Shown here one piece after another: positions 1 to 7,938 of a stretch of 64,000 nucleotides of DNA (its first letter is position 1; each line of letters opens with the position of its first letter). This stretch comes from Clostridiales bacterium UBA1206 (lineage in GTDB: Bacteria > Bacillota > Clostridia > Oscillospirales > CAG-382), in assembly GCA_002310055.1 (NCBI GenBank), contig DBXS01000010.1, positions 1 through 64,000 of the forward strand, in the 5' to 3' direction. The position numbers and the translations under genes were made by a program. The notes under the pieces were generated by a model, which did no database searches, was not told the origin of the DNA, and saw only the letters and a list, made by a program, of their open reading frames with translations.

Positions 1-302
1 CGTTATGTCCTGTTGCGGTGCCCGAAATTTTTCGCTCGCTTTCCGCTTCGCAAAATTTCGACCGCTGCCACTCCTTTTTGCTCGCTTTTTCCGCCACCGG
101 CGGCGCTCGCAAACGTCCCCACTTCGATACCTATCCGTATATGTGTCGTCATCGCTGACTTTGAGAGTATAACACAACCAAAGGAAAAAATCAAGGGTTT
201 TTTATTTATTCCGTTCAAAAATCATTTTAATACCTTACGGGGTGAATATCCGGCGCGCCGGCAGGCAATAATCACATACGAAAACAGAAAGGAGAAAACG
301 CA
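1..302. repeat. Intergenic lead-in with an imperfect palindrome
   Basis: No gene is supportable here. Positions about 23-60 hold an imperfect inverted repeat, CGAAATTTT then CGCTCGC, answered by GCTTCG then AAAATTTCG. It is followed at 80-115 by GCTCGCTTTTTCCGCC and GGCGGCGCTCGC-like segments. The rest is low in coding signal. An AAAGGAG ribosome-binding site at 288-294 serves the coat gene starting at 303. A TGAATA (243-248) and a CATACGA (275-281) resemble sigma-G hexamers, but the 26-bp spacing is wrong for one promoter. Confidence 0.4.
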
Positions 303-755
303 ATGTATTTTACCCAGAAAGAAAACGCCTACCTCAAAGAATTCCGCGAACAGGAGCAGCTGTGCATAGAAAAATACGGCAAATACGCTCAGAGCGCGTG
401 CAGTACCCAGCTCAAGTCGCTGTTCGGTTCGCTTGCGGAATGCGAAAAGAGACATCTGCAGACGCTTGAAGGCATAACCCACGGCGAGGTGGGCGAAGTG
501 CCCGCTCCGTCGCCCGCGGATCTGACCGACTGCGGCAACGCGCATTACGCCGACGAGCAAAGCCGGCAGAACGACGCGTATCTGTGCCGCGATATGCTGG
601 GGACCGAAAAGCACGTATCAAACGGCTACGGGACCGGCGTGTTCGAATTCACCGATCCGAAGGTGCGTCTTATGCTTTCGCATATCCAGCAGGAGGAACA
701 GCAGCACGGCGAACGCATTTACAATTATATGAAAAATAACGGGATGTACAACTGA
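303..755 (+). CDS. CotF-like spore coat protein
   Basis: This 150-residue protein has the all-helical, ferritin-like look of the CotF spore coat family: an N-terminal charged helix with EQEQLCIEKY, a middle stretch with Cys, and a C-terminal helix with the IQQEEQQHGERIYNYM pattern. Family members are structural proteins of the spore coat or its inner layers and need no enzyme activity. The ATG at 303 is preceded by AAAGGAG at 288-294. The gene stands alone and ends at a strong hairpin (773-797) shared with the convergent kinase gene. The family is assigned by sequence pattern; membership in the coat itself is inferred. Confidence 0.75.
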   Translation: MYFTQKENAYLKEFREQEQLCIEKYGKYAQSACSTQLKSLFGSLAECEKRHLQTLEGITHGEVGEVPAPSPADLTDCGNAHYADEQSRQNDAYLCRDMLGTEKHVSNGYGTGVFEFTDPKVRLMLSHIQQEEQQHGERIYNYMKNNGMYN

Positions 756-772
756 AAGGCACGGATGATCCG

Positions 773-800
773 CACGCCGGAGCGACGCTCCGGCGTGATT
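773..800. terminator. Bidirectional hairpin between convergent genes
   Basis: The arms CACGCCGGAGC (773-783) and GCTCCGGCGTG (87-97 of the same line, 787-797) pair perfectly around a 3-nt loop. The downstream tail on the plus strand is only moderately T-rich (ATTCTATT). It separates the coat gene from the converging phosphotransferase gene. Confidence 0.65.
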
Positions 801-1667
801 CTATTCATCCGACAGTTTATGCGCAAGCCGTCTTGCGCGGTCGAGATACCGCGCGTTGCGTTCGTTTGCGGAAGACGGATATTTGTTCGCGAGCATCACC
901 CATTCGCAATATTCGTAAAACACAAAGTAATCGAGATCGCGCAAAAACGCCGCGCGGTCTATTCCCTTTTCTTTTGCAAACGCCTTATAGTAATACTCTT
1001 TTGCAAATACTTTATCGGATTCGGTCATGGCGAAGAATTCTTCGCCCGGCTCGAAGCAGTGCGCGACAAACCGCGCAAACGGCGTGAGATACGGCAGCAC
1101 GCCCGCGTGCTCCCAGTCCACCATAACAGCCCGAACTCCGTCGTAAAGCACGTTGAACGGGAGCAGATCGTCGTGGCAGAGCGTGCGCGGAAGCGATTCG
1201 TATATCTTCAAAAACTCCGCGTAGCAGCGTTCGAGCAAGGGGTCGGCGAGATATTTTCCGCGTTCGGCGCGCGAACGCAGACTTTCATCGTACGTCGTGC
1301 CGCGCCCCGCGTGAGACGTGTCGAGCCAGAATTGATTCTGCACCGAAACGAGCGCGTCGACGGCGGCCGCGGCGGAAGCGCGGTTTACTTCGACAAGCGG
1401 CTCGCCGGGTTCGCGGCTCAAAAGCAGATATTCGCCGTCTTCGGCGTTTGCCGCACCGTAAAACCGCGGAACGCCTTCGACCGGCCGCGGGAAGAAAGCG
1501 CGGTATATTTCCGATTCTTTACCTTTTGCCTTTTTAAGCACGTATTCGCCGCTTTCGCAAACTACACGCCATACGTCGTACGCGCCCCCGTCTTCAGCGT
1601 TTGTATACCGTTCGGCTCGCACCGCGTTCCCGACGTTGAAAAGCGCGAAAATTTCGTAAACGTCCAT
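801..1667 (-). CDS. Phosphotransferase, APH/choline-kinase fold
   Basis: A 288-residue protein of the aminoglycoside phosphotransferase / choline kinase superfamily, which transfers the ATP gamma-phosphate to a small alcohol or amine substrate in the cytoplasm. The Brenner-type catalytic loop is HDDLLPFN at residues 165-172 (H165, D167, N172), and the Mg-binding motif VDWE is at 183-186 (D184). The N-terminal lobe holds a VLKKAKG lysine near residue 46. Substrate is not predictable: choline, thiamine, homoserine and fructosamine kinases all share this fold. It is monocistronic and transcribed from a TTGACA-17-TATCAT promoter at 1686-1714. There is no resistance context. Confidence 0.8.
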   Translation of the reverse strand: MDVYEIFALFNVGNAVRAERYTNAEDGGAYDVWRVVCESGEYVLKKAKGKESEIYRAFFPRPVEGVPRFYGAANAEDGEYLLLSREPGEPLVEVNRASAAAAVDALVSVQNQFWLDTSHAGRGTTYDESLRSRAERGKYLADPLLERCYAEFLKIYESLPRTLCHDDLLPFNVLYDGVRAVMVDWEHAGVLPYLTPFARFVAHCFEPGEEFFAMTESDKVFAKEYYYKAFAKEKGIDRAAFLRDLDYFVFYEYCEWVMLANKYPSSANERNARYLDRARRLAHKLSDE

Positions 1668-1685
1668 AGAATTTCACCGCTTTTT

Positions 1686-1714
1686 ATGATATCACAAAAA
1701 GTGTGCCGTGTCAA
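1686..1714 (-). promoter_or_regulatory. Sigma-A promoter for the phosphotransferase gene
   Basis: Reading the minus strand, -35 TTGACA (1714-1709) and -10 TATCAT (1691-1686) are separated by 17 bp. It lies back to back with the plus-strand promoter at 1727-1755. Confidence 0.75.
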
Positions 1715-1726
1715 ACGCGATTTTTC

Positions 1727-1755
1727 TTGACTATGCGGCCGCGCGCGGGTATAAT
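1727..1755 (+). promoter_or_regulatory. Sigma-A promoter for the TPR/DUF4037 pair
   Basis: TTGACT (1727-1732) and TATAAT (1750-1755) are separated by 17 bp, 34 bp before the ATG at 1790. Confidence 0.8.
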
Positions 1756-1789
1756 CATTTTAAGAAGAAAAAACGCGGAGTGAAAGACG

Positions 1790-2587
1790 ATGCTTGAACG
1801 CAGTGATTACGAAGAGCCGAGATGCCTTTTGTGTATGGAAAGCGACGGCCGCGAAGACGCCGATATCCGCCGCCTGGCGCAGAAGCTGGACGGTTTCTAC
1901 GCTCGAAACGATATGGAAGGCGCCGAGCGGTTTTTGGAGCTGTGGCTTGCCGAAAGCGGGCAGACCGGCGATAAAAAGCTGGAATTCTTTGTGCAAAACG
2001 AGCGCATAGGCGTGTTCCGCAAAACGGGCAGAAAAGAGCCTGCGCTCGACAGCGCCGACCGCGCCGTTGCGCTTGCGGAAGAGCTTGGGATAGAAAACCG
2101 TCCGGACGGCGCACGGGCGTTTATAAACGCCGCCACGGCGTACCACGCTTTCGGCTACCCGGAAGTCGCGGTGATGCTTTTTGAGCGCGTAAAGCCCGTT
2201 TGCGAGCGCGATATGGCCGACGGCTACACGCTCGGCTCGTTTTACAACAATATGGCGCTTGCGCTCGCCGACACCGGCGAATTCGCGTACGCCGAAGAGC
2301 TTTACGGCAGGGCGCTTTGCGTTATGGAAAACGCTCCCGGCGGCGAGCCCGAACAGGCGATAACTCATCTGAATCTCGCCGACCTGTATGCGCTTGAAAA
2401 CGAGAACGCAAAAACCGGTCCGGAGCTTGAAAAAGCGCGCGCGCTTTTGGAAAAATGCGCGTCTTTGAACGACGCGAACTACGCGTTCGTATGTTCAAAA
2501 TGCGCGCCTGTGTTCGCTCACTACGGAATGGCGGAATACGCAAAAACGCTTGAAGAACGATCGCGGAGGATATATGAAAGGGCTTGA
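1790..2587 (+). CDS. Tetratricopeptide-repeat protein
   Basis: A 265-residue cytoplasmic protein built of helix pairs with TPR character: alternating A/L/Y positions and phrases such as YNNMALALADTGEFAYAEELYGRAL and HLNLADLYALEN. TPR proteins are protein-interaction scaffolds. Its 3' end overlaps the start of the DUF4037 gene by 14 bp, so the two are translationally coupled. Proteins carrying DUF4037 are often encoded beside, or fused to, TPR-like helical segments, which suggests they act as a unit. The function of the pair is unknown. Confidence 0.75.
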   Translation: MLERSDYEEPRCLLCMESDGREDADIRRLAQKLDGFYARNDMEGAERFLELWLAESGQTGDKKLEFFVQNERIGVFRKTGRKEPALDSADRAVALAEELGIENRPDGARAFINAATAYHAFGYPEVAVMLFERVKPVCERDMADGYTLGSFYNNMALALADTGEFAYAEELYGRALCVMENAPGGEPEQAITHLNLADLYALENENAKTGPELEKARALLEKCASLNDANYAFVCSKCAPVFAHYGMAEYAKTLEERSRRIYERA

Positions 2588-3509
2588 GATCTGCCGGCTT
2601 TACTATAAAGAATACGGTGAACCTATGCTTATGCGCGATTTTGCGGATATCTTTCCGCTGCTCGCGTGCGGACTTTTTGGCAGCGGCTCGGAATGTTTCG
2701 GCTACGACGACGAAATATCGCGCGATCACGATCTTGAACCCGGGTTCTGCATCTTTCTGCCCGGCGAAGACGTGATAGACAGGCGCGCGGCGTTTTTGCT
2801 GGAGCGCGCGTACGCGAAGCTGCCTTCGGAATATATGGGACTTTCCCGGCAGGCGTCTTCCCCCGTGGGCGGTGCGCGGCGCGGAGTGATGCGCACGGCG
2901 GAATTCTTTGCCCAAAGGACAGGTTCGACGGACGGGATTCTCACCGATTTCGAGTGGCTTTCCCTGCCCGACCAGGCGCTTGCGGAATGCGTAAACGGCG
3001 AACTGTTTTACGACGGGTACGGCGAAGTCGGCGCCATAAGAAAACGTCTCGCCTCGCAGCCCGCCGACGTGCGGCTGAAAAAGCTGGCGGGCGAGCTGCT
3101 TCTGGCAGGCCAGAGCGGCCAGTACAACTTTATGCGCTGCGTAAAACACGGCGAACCCGGCGCCGCCGCGCTTGCGATAAGCGAATTCGCAAACCGTATT
3201 ATGAAATGCTGTTTTCTTATAAACGGAAAATATATGCCGTTTTACAAGTGGAGTTTCCGCGCGCTGCGCGGGCTCGATATGCCTCAGGGACTTGCGGCGG
3301 AGCTTGAAAAACTCGTATGCGGCGGCTTTGCGGGCGTGGAAGAAGCCGCGCGGGAGGCGGAAAAAATATCTGCCGCCCTTGCAGACGAACTGCGGCGGCA
3401 GAATCTTGTAAAAAGCGATACGAATAATCTCGAGCAGCTCGCTTACGAAGTGAATGCTTCAATAGCGAGCGAAGCTGTGCGCAACGCGCACATCCTTGCG
3501 GGGGCGTGA
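2574..3509 (+). CDS. DUF4037 protein, nucleotidyltransferase-like
   Basis: A 311-residue protein of the DUF4037 family. The diagnostic segment at residues 35-58 reads FGSGSE, then GYDDEISRDHD, then EPGF. This is the GS...D-x-D arrangement of the polymerase-beta-type nucleotidyltransferase fold, with candidate metal ligands D45/D46 and D51/D53. The remainder is helical. I chose ATG 2574, which follows GGAGGA at 2565-2570; a TTG 24 bp upstream lies inside the preceding gene and has no better site. It is coupled to the TPR gene. The substrate is unknown and the nucleotidyltransferase assignment is inference from the motif. Confidence 0.75.
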   Translation: MKGLEICRLYYKEYGEPMLMRDFADIFPLLACGLFGSGSECFGYDDEISRDHDLEPGFCIFLPGEDVIDRRAAFLLERAYAKLPSEYMGLSRQASSPVGGARRGVMRTAEFFAQRTGSTDGILTDFEWLSLPDQALAECVNGELFYDGYGEVGAIRKRLASQPADVRLKKLAGELLLAGQSGQYNFMRCVKHGEPGAAALAISEFANRIMKCCFLINGKYMPFYKWSFRALRGLDMPQGLAAELEKLVCGGFAGVEEAAREAEKISAALADELRRQNLVKSDTNNLEQLAYEVNASIASEAVRNAHILAGA

Positions 3510-3513
3510 CAGA

Positions 3514-4173
3514 TCATTCGATCTCCCACACCGCGCTCACGCTTTCTTCGATATCGATATCGTGCGGAGCGATGTCGGCGATGGAGCTCTTTGCGTTCAT
3601 CATACGCGCGGCGACCGCGTCTTCGCGGAATTCCGTGCGCGAGACGAAGTTGTGCGAAACGCCGCTCTGTTCAACGCTCAGCACTTTCAAAAGCCCTACT
3701 CCCATCGCTTTGGCGAGGGACGCGGCTTTTCTTTTTGCGTCTTCGGCGGCGAGCGAAAGCGCCGTATCGACCGCTTCTTCCTTGGATTCGAGCGCGAACG
3801 AAATGTTGAGTCTCGCGTCGGCTCCGCTCTTTGCGGCGGCGGCGAGCACGTCGCGCAGCTTTTGGGTGTCGCATCCGAAGCTGAGCTGCATATTGTAACG
3901 CACGCAGTAGCCGGCAAAAACGCTCTTGTAGTTGCCGTCCTTGTCGCGCACTGATTCATATTCGGTGGTGACGTTGAACGACGAAGTCTTAAGGTCGTTT
4001 TCTTCGAATCCGCATTTTACGACGGCGCTCTTCAGCTGCTCGACGGCGCGCGCCGAAAGCGAAAGCGCTTCTTCGTAATCCTTGCTGCGGCGTTCGATAT
4101 CGGCGAACAGCTGGATTGTATCGGGCGCGAACGAGCATTTCCCCGTTCCTCTTACGGCAATTGTCCTTGGCAT
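3514..4173 (-). CDS. SIMPL (DUF541) domain protein
   Basis: This 219-residue protein matches the SIMPL/DUF541 family. It opens with the typical IAVRGTGKCSFAPD segment, followed by the long amphipathic helix with DTALSLAAEDAKRKAASLAKAMG and a C-terminal VSAVWEIE strand. There is no signal peptide or membrane segment, so it is probably cytoplasmic, unlike many Gram-negative members. The start at 4173 is set by AAAAAAGGAGG 8-10 nt upstream; an upstream in-frame ATG at 4212 would extend into psuG with no site. It overlaps the 3' end of psuG by 22 bp. The biochemical role of the family is unclear. Confidence 0.8.
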   Translation of the reverse strand: MPRTIAVRGTGKCSFAPDTIQLFADIERRSKDYEEALSLSARAVEQLKSAVVKCGFEENDLKTSSFNVTTEYESVRDKDGNYKSVFAGYCVRYNMQLSFGCDTQKLRDVLAAAAKSGADARLNISFALESKEEAVDTALSLAAEDAKRKAASLAKAMGVGLLKVLSVEQSGVSHNFVSRTEFREDAVAARMMNAKSSIADIAPHDIDIEESVSAVWEIE

Positions 4174-5111
4174 TGTTGTTCCTCCTTTTTTATAAGCGCG
4201 CAGTATTCGCACGCGGTGCGCGCGGCGAGCCGCGCGTTGTTAAGCACGAGCTGTATGTTCGATTCCAGACTCAGTCCGCCCGTCAGTTCCTTGACCTTTG
4301 CGAGCAGGAACGGCGTGGTCTCTTTGCCCTTTATCCCCTTTGCGCGCGACTGGGCTATCGCTTCGTCGATAGCGGAATCGATGTATTCTTTATCCATAGA
4401 ATACTCTTCGGGTATGGGGTTGGCGACGAGCATACCGCCGCCCAAACACATCTTTTCGCCGCAGCGGAACGCGCGCGCGAGTTCTTCTTCGCTGTCCACA
4501 CGGTAGTCCACGCCGAAACCGCTCTTGCGCGTGTAGAACGCGGGCAGTTCGTTTGTCCCGTAGCCGATGACCGGCACGCCTCTGGTCTCCAGATATTCGA
4601 GCGTGAGCCCTAAGTCGAGTATGGATTTCGCCCCGGCGCAGACGACCATCACCGGCGTGCGCGCGAGTTCTTCCAGATCGGCGGAAATATCCATAGTCGT
4701 CTCGGCGCCGCGGTGAACGCCGCCTATGCCGCCGGTGGCGAATATCTTTATGCCCGCCATCGCGGCGATTATCATTGTCGAAGCGACCGTCGTCGCGCCG
4801 TCGCACGAGCGCGATATGAGAAACGCCAGGTCGCGCCGCGACGCTTTGGTTATCTGCGTCCCTTTTTTGCCCAAATATTCTATTTCATCGCGCGTGAGCC
4901 CCGCTTTGAGTTTGCCGCCGATTATCGCTATGGTAGCCGGAACCGCGCCGCATTCGCGCACCGCTCCTTCCACCGCCAGCGCGGTCTGCACGTTCTGCGG
5001 ATAGGGCATCCCGTGGCTGATTATAGTAGATTCGAGCGCCACGACCGGTCTTCCCGCGGCGAGCGCGGAGGCAACTTCGGGCGAGACCGACAAATATTCG
5101 TTGAATTCCAT
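4152..5111 (-). CDS. psuG: Pseudouridine-5'-phosphate glycosidase
   Basis: A full-length, 319-residue PsuG that reversibly cleaves the C-glycosidic bond of pseudouridine 5'-phosphate to uracil and ribose 5-phosphate. Hallmarks seen are VALESTIISHGMPYPQN near residue 25 (catalytic Glu), FATGGIGGVHRGAE around 125 (Asp-containing metal loop follows), and CAGAKSILDLGLTLEYLET (catalytic Lys) around 160. No PsuK kinase is encoded in the window, so phosphorylation would rely on another sugar kinase or on pseudouridine 5'-phosphate from RNA turnover. It is cotranscribed with the SIMPL gene and divergent from two DHH phosphoesterases, a context that fits nucleotide recycling. Confidence 0.93.
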   Translation of the reverse strand: MEFNEYLSVSPEVASALAAGRPVVALESTIISHGMPYPQNVQTALAVEGAVRECGAVPATIAIIGGKLKAGLTRDEIEYLGKKGTQITKASRRDLAFLISRSCDGATTVASTMIIAAMAGIKIFATGGIGGVHRGAETTMDISADLEELARTPVMVVCAGAKSILDLGLTLEYLETRGVPVIGYGTNELPAFYTRKSGFGVDYRVDSEEELARAFRCGEKMCLGGGMLVANPIPEEYSMDKEYIDSAIDEAIAQSRAKGIKGKETTPFLLAKVKELTGGLSLESNIQLVLNNARLAARTACEYCALIKKEEQQCQGQLP

Positions 5112-5134
5112 TGTTTTTTACTCCTTACGGATAT

Positions 5135-5163
5135 ATGATACCACAAAAAGCGGCGCGTGTAAA
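5135..5163 (-). promoter_or_regulatory. Promoter for psuG
   Basis: On the minus strand, TTTACA (5163-5158) and TATCAT (5140-5135) are separated by 17 bp. Confidence 0.65.
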
Positions 5164-5196
5164 GCATAAAAACGTTAAACGCTGAAAATACCGTTA

Positions 5197-5225
5197 TTGA
5201 CACGGTGCGGCGCGCATGCTATAAT
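5197..5225 (+). promoter_or_regulatory. Promoter for the DHH-DHH-surE operon
   Basis: TTGACA (5197-5202) and TATAAT (5220-5225) with a 17-bp spacer form a perfect consensus pair about 30 bp before the first ATG. GGAG at 5243-5246 is the ribosome-binding site. Confidence 0.88.
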
Positions 5226-5254
5226 ATAAAAAATAATATTTTGGAGTGAAATAT

Positions 5255-6190
5255 ATGTTTGAAAAAGCCATTGAACTTATACAGAACTTCCATACCGTGA
5301 TCATCCACCGCCATTCCAACCCCGACGGCGACGCCATAGGCGCACAGACCGGGCTTTGGTTTTTCATACGAGCCAACTTTCCCGAAAAGCAGGTCTTCTG
5401 CGTGGGCGACGACCCCAAGCGATATTCGTTTATGGAACATTCCGCGCCCGACAGCATACCCGACGTCATATATTCCGACGCGCTTGCGGTGATACTCGAC
5501 TCCTCTTCCGCCGAGCTGATAAGCGACGTGCGCTGGAAGACCGCCAAAAGCACGCTGCGGATCGACCACCACGTAATGCTCGCGCAAATCGCGGAATATG
5601 AGATAGTCGACCCCGCGTACGAAAGCTGCTGCGGTATGATAGCCGATATGATCCGCGAAAGCGGACTCAAGCTCACGCCCGAATGCGCAAAAGCGCTCTA
5701 CACCGGGCTCGTGACCGATTCGGGCAGGTTCCTGTACGACAGCACCACCTCCGCCACGTTCAAGCGCGCCGCGTATCTCACTTCGGCGGGATTCAGCTGC
5801 GAAAGCATATTCAAGAACCTCTATTCCAACGATTTCAAAAACCTGCGCGCGCGTGCGCAGTTCATACTCAACATAAAATTCACAATGCACAACGTGGCGT
5901 ACGTATATACCACGCTCGAGGAATTCCCAACTTACGGGCTCGACGCCTTTTCGGTCTCGCGCGGGATGGTCAACACGATGTCCGACATCCGCGGCGTTGA
6001 GATCTGGGCGAACTTCACCGAGACCGAAAGCGGCATATGGTGCGAGATCCGCTCTTCGGGCAAAAACGTCTGCCCTGTCGCCGTGAAATACGGCGGCGGC
6101 GGTCACGCCAAGGCGTGCGGAGCCACGCTCCCCGACCGCGAGACGGCGATGAAGCTGCTCGCCGAGCTCGACGAAATGTGCGGAGAATGA
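5255..6190 (+). CDS. DHH/DHHA1 phosphoesterase, NrnA-like (copy 1)
   Basis: A 311-residue bifunctional oligoribonuclease / pAp-phosphatase type enzyme (NrnA family). These hydrolyse 2-5-nt RNAs or 3'-phosphoadenosine 5'-phosphate with Mn. All DHH motifs are present: HRHSNPDGDAIG near the N-terminus, ILDSSSAELI, RIDHHV (the DHH triad) around residue 107, and GLVTDSGRF. The C-terminal DHHA1 domain carries VKYGGGGHAKACGATL. Start ATG 5255 is preceded by GGAG at 8-nt spacing; the in-frame GTG at 5246 overlaps that site. The next gene begins 1 bp after the stop and encodes a paralog. Confidence 0.9.
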   Translation: MFEKAIELIQNFHTVIIHRHSNPDGDAIGAQTGLWFFIRANFPEKQVFCVGDDPKRYSFMEHSAPDSIPDVIYSDALAVILDSSSAELISDVRWKTAKSTLRIDHHVMLAQIAEYEIVDPAYESCCGMIADMIRESGLKLTPECAKALYTGLVTDSGRFLYDSTTSATFKRAAYLTSAGFSCESIFKNLYSNDFKNLRARAQFILNIKFTMHNVAYVYTTLEEFPTYGLDAFSVSRGMVNTMSDIRGVEIWANFTETESGIWCEIRSSGKNVCPVAVKYGGGGHAKACGATLPDRETAMKLLAELDEMCGE

Positions 6191-6191
6191 T

Positions 6192-7172
6192 ATGAAAAAC
6201 AAGAAGACGACCGATCTTATACTCGCCAAGATAAAAGAATACGATAAAATCGTCATTTCGCGCCATCTGCGCCCCGACGGCGACGCGCTGGGGTCTTCCA
6301 AAGGGCTCGCGGCGGCGCTGCGCGATACGTTCCCGAAAAAGCGCATTGTGCTCGCGAGCGAGGACGCAAGCGAAAACCTGGCGTTTCTGGGCCCCGACGA
6401 CGGTCAGCCCGACGACGCGTTCTATTCGGGCGCGCTGCTCATATGCCTCGACTGCGGCAACGTGGAACGGCTTTCCAACAAAAAGTACGCGCTCGCCAAA
6501 GAGATAATAAAGATCGACCACCACCCGAATATCCGCCCCTACGGCGACGTTATGTGGGTGGAACCCGCGCGCTCCTCGGTGTGCGAAATGATTGCCGATT
6601 TCTGTATGCGGTACAAGAGCGATATCGTAACGACGCGCGACGCCGCGTATTTCCTTTACGCCGGGCTCGTGACCGATTCGGGCAGGTTCAAGTATTCGGT
6701 CGACGGCGACACGATGCGCGTCGCGGGGTTTTTGCTCGACAAAGGCATAAACACCGAACTGCTTTTCGCACATCTGAATCTTGACGATTTCTCGTGGCTC
6801 AAATACAAGTCGTTCGTTTACAAAAATATGAAGATAACCCCCAACGGCGCGGCGCACATACGCATAACGCGCAAAACGCGCGAAAAGTTCGCGCTCACGT
6901 CCGAGCAGGCGAGCGAGACCGTATATATGATGGAATCCATCAAGGGCTGCCTGATCTGGCTCGCGTTTATCGACTACGAAGACGGCTCCACCCGGGTGCG
7001 GCTGAGATCGCGGTTCGTGCAGACCAACCGTATCGCCGAAAAATACGGCGGAGGCGGTCACGAATACGCCAGCGGCGCCACTCTGCGCGGCTCAAAACAG
7101 ATAAATTCTTTCCTCGCTGATTGCGACGCGCTGCTTTACGAATACAAATCCACTCACGAGGGCTGGATATGA
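6192..7172 (+). CDS. DHH/DHHA1 phosphoesterase, NrnA-like (copy 2)
   Basis: A 326-residue paralog of the preceding gene with an intact catalytic set: RHLRPDGDALGSS, CLDCGNVERL, KIDHHPN, GLVTDSGRF and EKYGGGGHEYASGATLRG. It appears active rather than a decaying copy. The family degrades nanoRNA, pAp and, in some members, c-di-AMP breakdown products. Two adjacent full-length copies suggest a split of substrate preference, which is inference. The stop overlaps the surE start as ATGA, so the two are translationally coupled. Confidence 0.88.
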   Translation: MKNKKTTDLILAKIKEYDKIVISRHLRPDGDALGSSKGLAAALRDTFPKKRIVLASEDASENLAFLGPDDGQPDDAFYSGALLICLDCGNVERLSNKKYALAKEIIKIDHHPNIRPYGDVMWVEPARSSVCEMIADFCMRYKSDIVTTRDAAYFLYAGLVTDSGRFKYSVDGDTMRVAGFLLDKGINTELLFAHLNLDDFSWLKYKSFVYKNMKITPNGAAHIRITRKTREKFALTSEQASETVYMMESIKGCLIWLAFIDYEDGSTRVRLRSRFVQTNRIAEKYGGGGHEYASGATLRGSKQINSFLADCDALLYEYKSTHEGWI

Positions 7173-7879
7173 AGATACTTCTGACCAACGACGACGGGCT
7201 CAATTCCGAAGGGCTCGCGGTCCTGCTTGAAAAAGCCGGGAACATAGGCGAGATCACCGTCGTGGCGCCGCTCGCCGAGCAAAGCTGCAAAAGCCATGGA
7301 ATAGAAGTGAAAAAGCCGTTTGCGGTGCAAAAATGCTCGCTCCCCGGAGCCGCGCGCGCCTACGCCGTGGATTCCACCCCCGCCGACTGCGTGCGGTTCG
7401 CAATAGAGGGCCTTGGCGAAAGTTTCGATCTGGTGCTTTCGGGCATCAACCGCGGCTATAATCTGGGCAAGGATATACTCTATTCCGGAACCGTCGGCGC
7501 GTGTTTCGAAGCTTCCGCTTTCGGCGTCAAGGCGGTAGCGGTCTCCACGTTCCCCGAATCGCCGCTGGTGGCTAAGTCGTATCTCAAAGAGCTGTACGGG
7601 CTGTTCCGCGACCGCGAGCTTCTGAAGATCGCGGACGTGTTCAATATCAACGTGCCTGAAGAACCCAAAGGGATACTTTTCACGCGTCAGGGCGGGCCGT
7701 ATTACCGCGACCGTTTCACCGATCTGGGCGACGGCACGTTCATACAGCGCGGTTACTGCGCTTACGAAAGCTCGGACGACCTTTCGTTCGACACCGACGC
7801 CGTTATGAACGGATATATTTCGGTCACTCCCCTCACTACCGAGCGCACGGATTTAAAAGCATACGAAACGCTCAAATAA
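7169..7879 (+). CDS. surE: 5'/3'-nucleotidase SurE
   Basis: A 236-residue SurE, a metal-dependent nucleotidase that dephosphorylates nucleoside 5'- and 3'-monophosphates and short polyphosphate. The N-terminal ILLTNDDGLNSEG carries the metal-binding Asp pair. VVAPLAEQS and the long signature SGINRGYNLGKDILYSG are present in canonical order. ATG 7169 overlaps the stop of the DHH gene. The operon ends at a strong terminator. Together with the two DHH enzymes it would carry oligonucleotides to nucleosides, and psuG lies divergently upstream. Confidence 0.93.
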   Translation: MKILLTNDDGLNSEGLAVLLEKAGNIGEITVVAPLAEQSCKSHGIEVKKPFAVQKCSLPGAARAYAVDSTPADCVRFAIEGLGESFDLVLSGINRGYNLGKDILYSGTVGACFEASAFGVKAVAVSTFPESPLVAKSYLKELYGLFRDRELLKIADVFNINVPEEPKGILFTRQGGPYYRDRFTDLGDGTFIQRGYCAYESSDDLSFDTDAVMNGYISVTPLTTERTDLKAYETLK

Positions 7880-7891
7880 AAAATGACAGAA

Positions 7892-7925
7892 AAAGACGGC
7901 TGCAAAACGCAGCCGTCTTTATTAT
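7892..7925. terminator. Bidirectional terminator after surE
   Basis: AAAGACGGCTGC (7892-7903) pairs perfectly with GCAGCCGTCTTT (7909-7920) around a 5-nt loop, with T-rich flanks on both strands. It also ends the long minus-strand cluster whose last gene stops at 7939. Confidence 0.88.
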
Positions 7926-7938
7926 TTTTGCGGGTTCG

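Noticed and set aside
119..136. Minus-strand sequence GGATAGG then TATCGAAGTGG, like a tRNA-Ser 5' half
   Set aside because: No anticodon arm, T-arm or matching 3' acceptor strand could be found; too little for a tRNA call.
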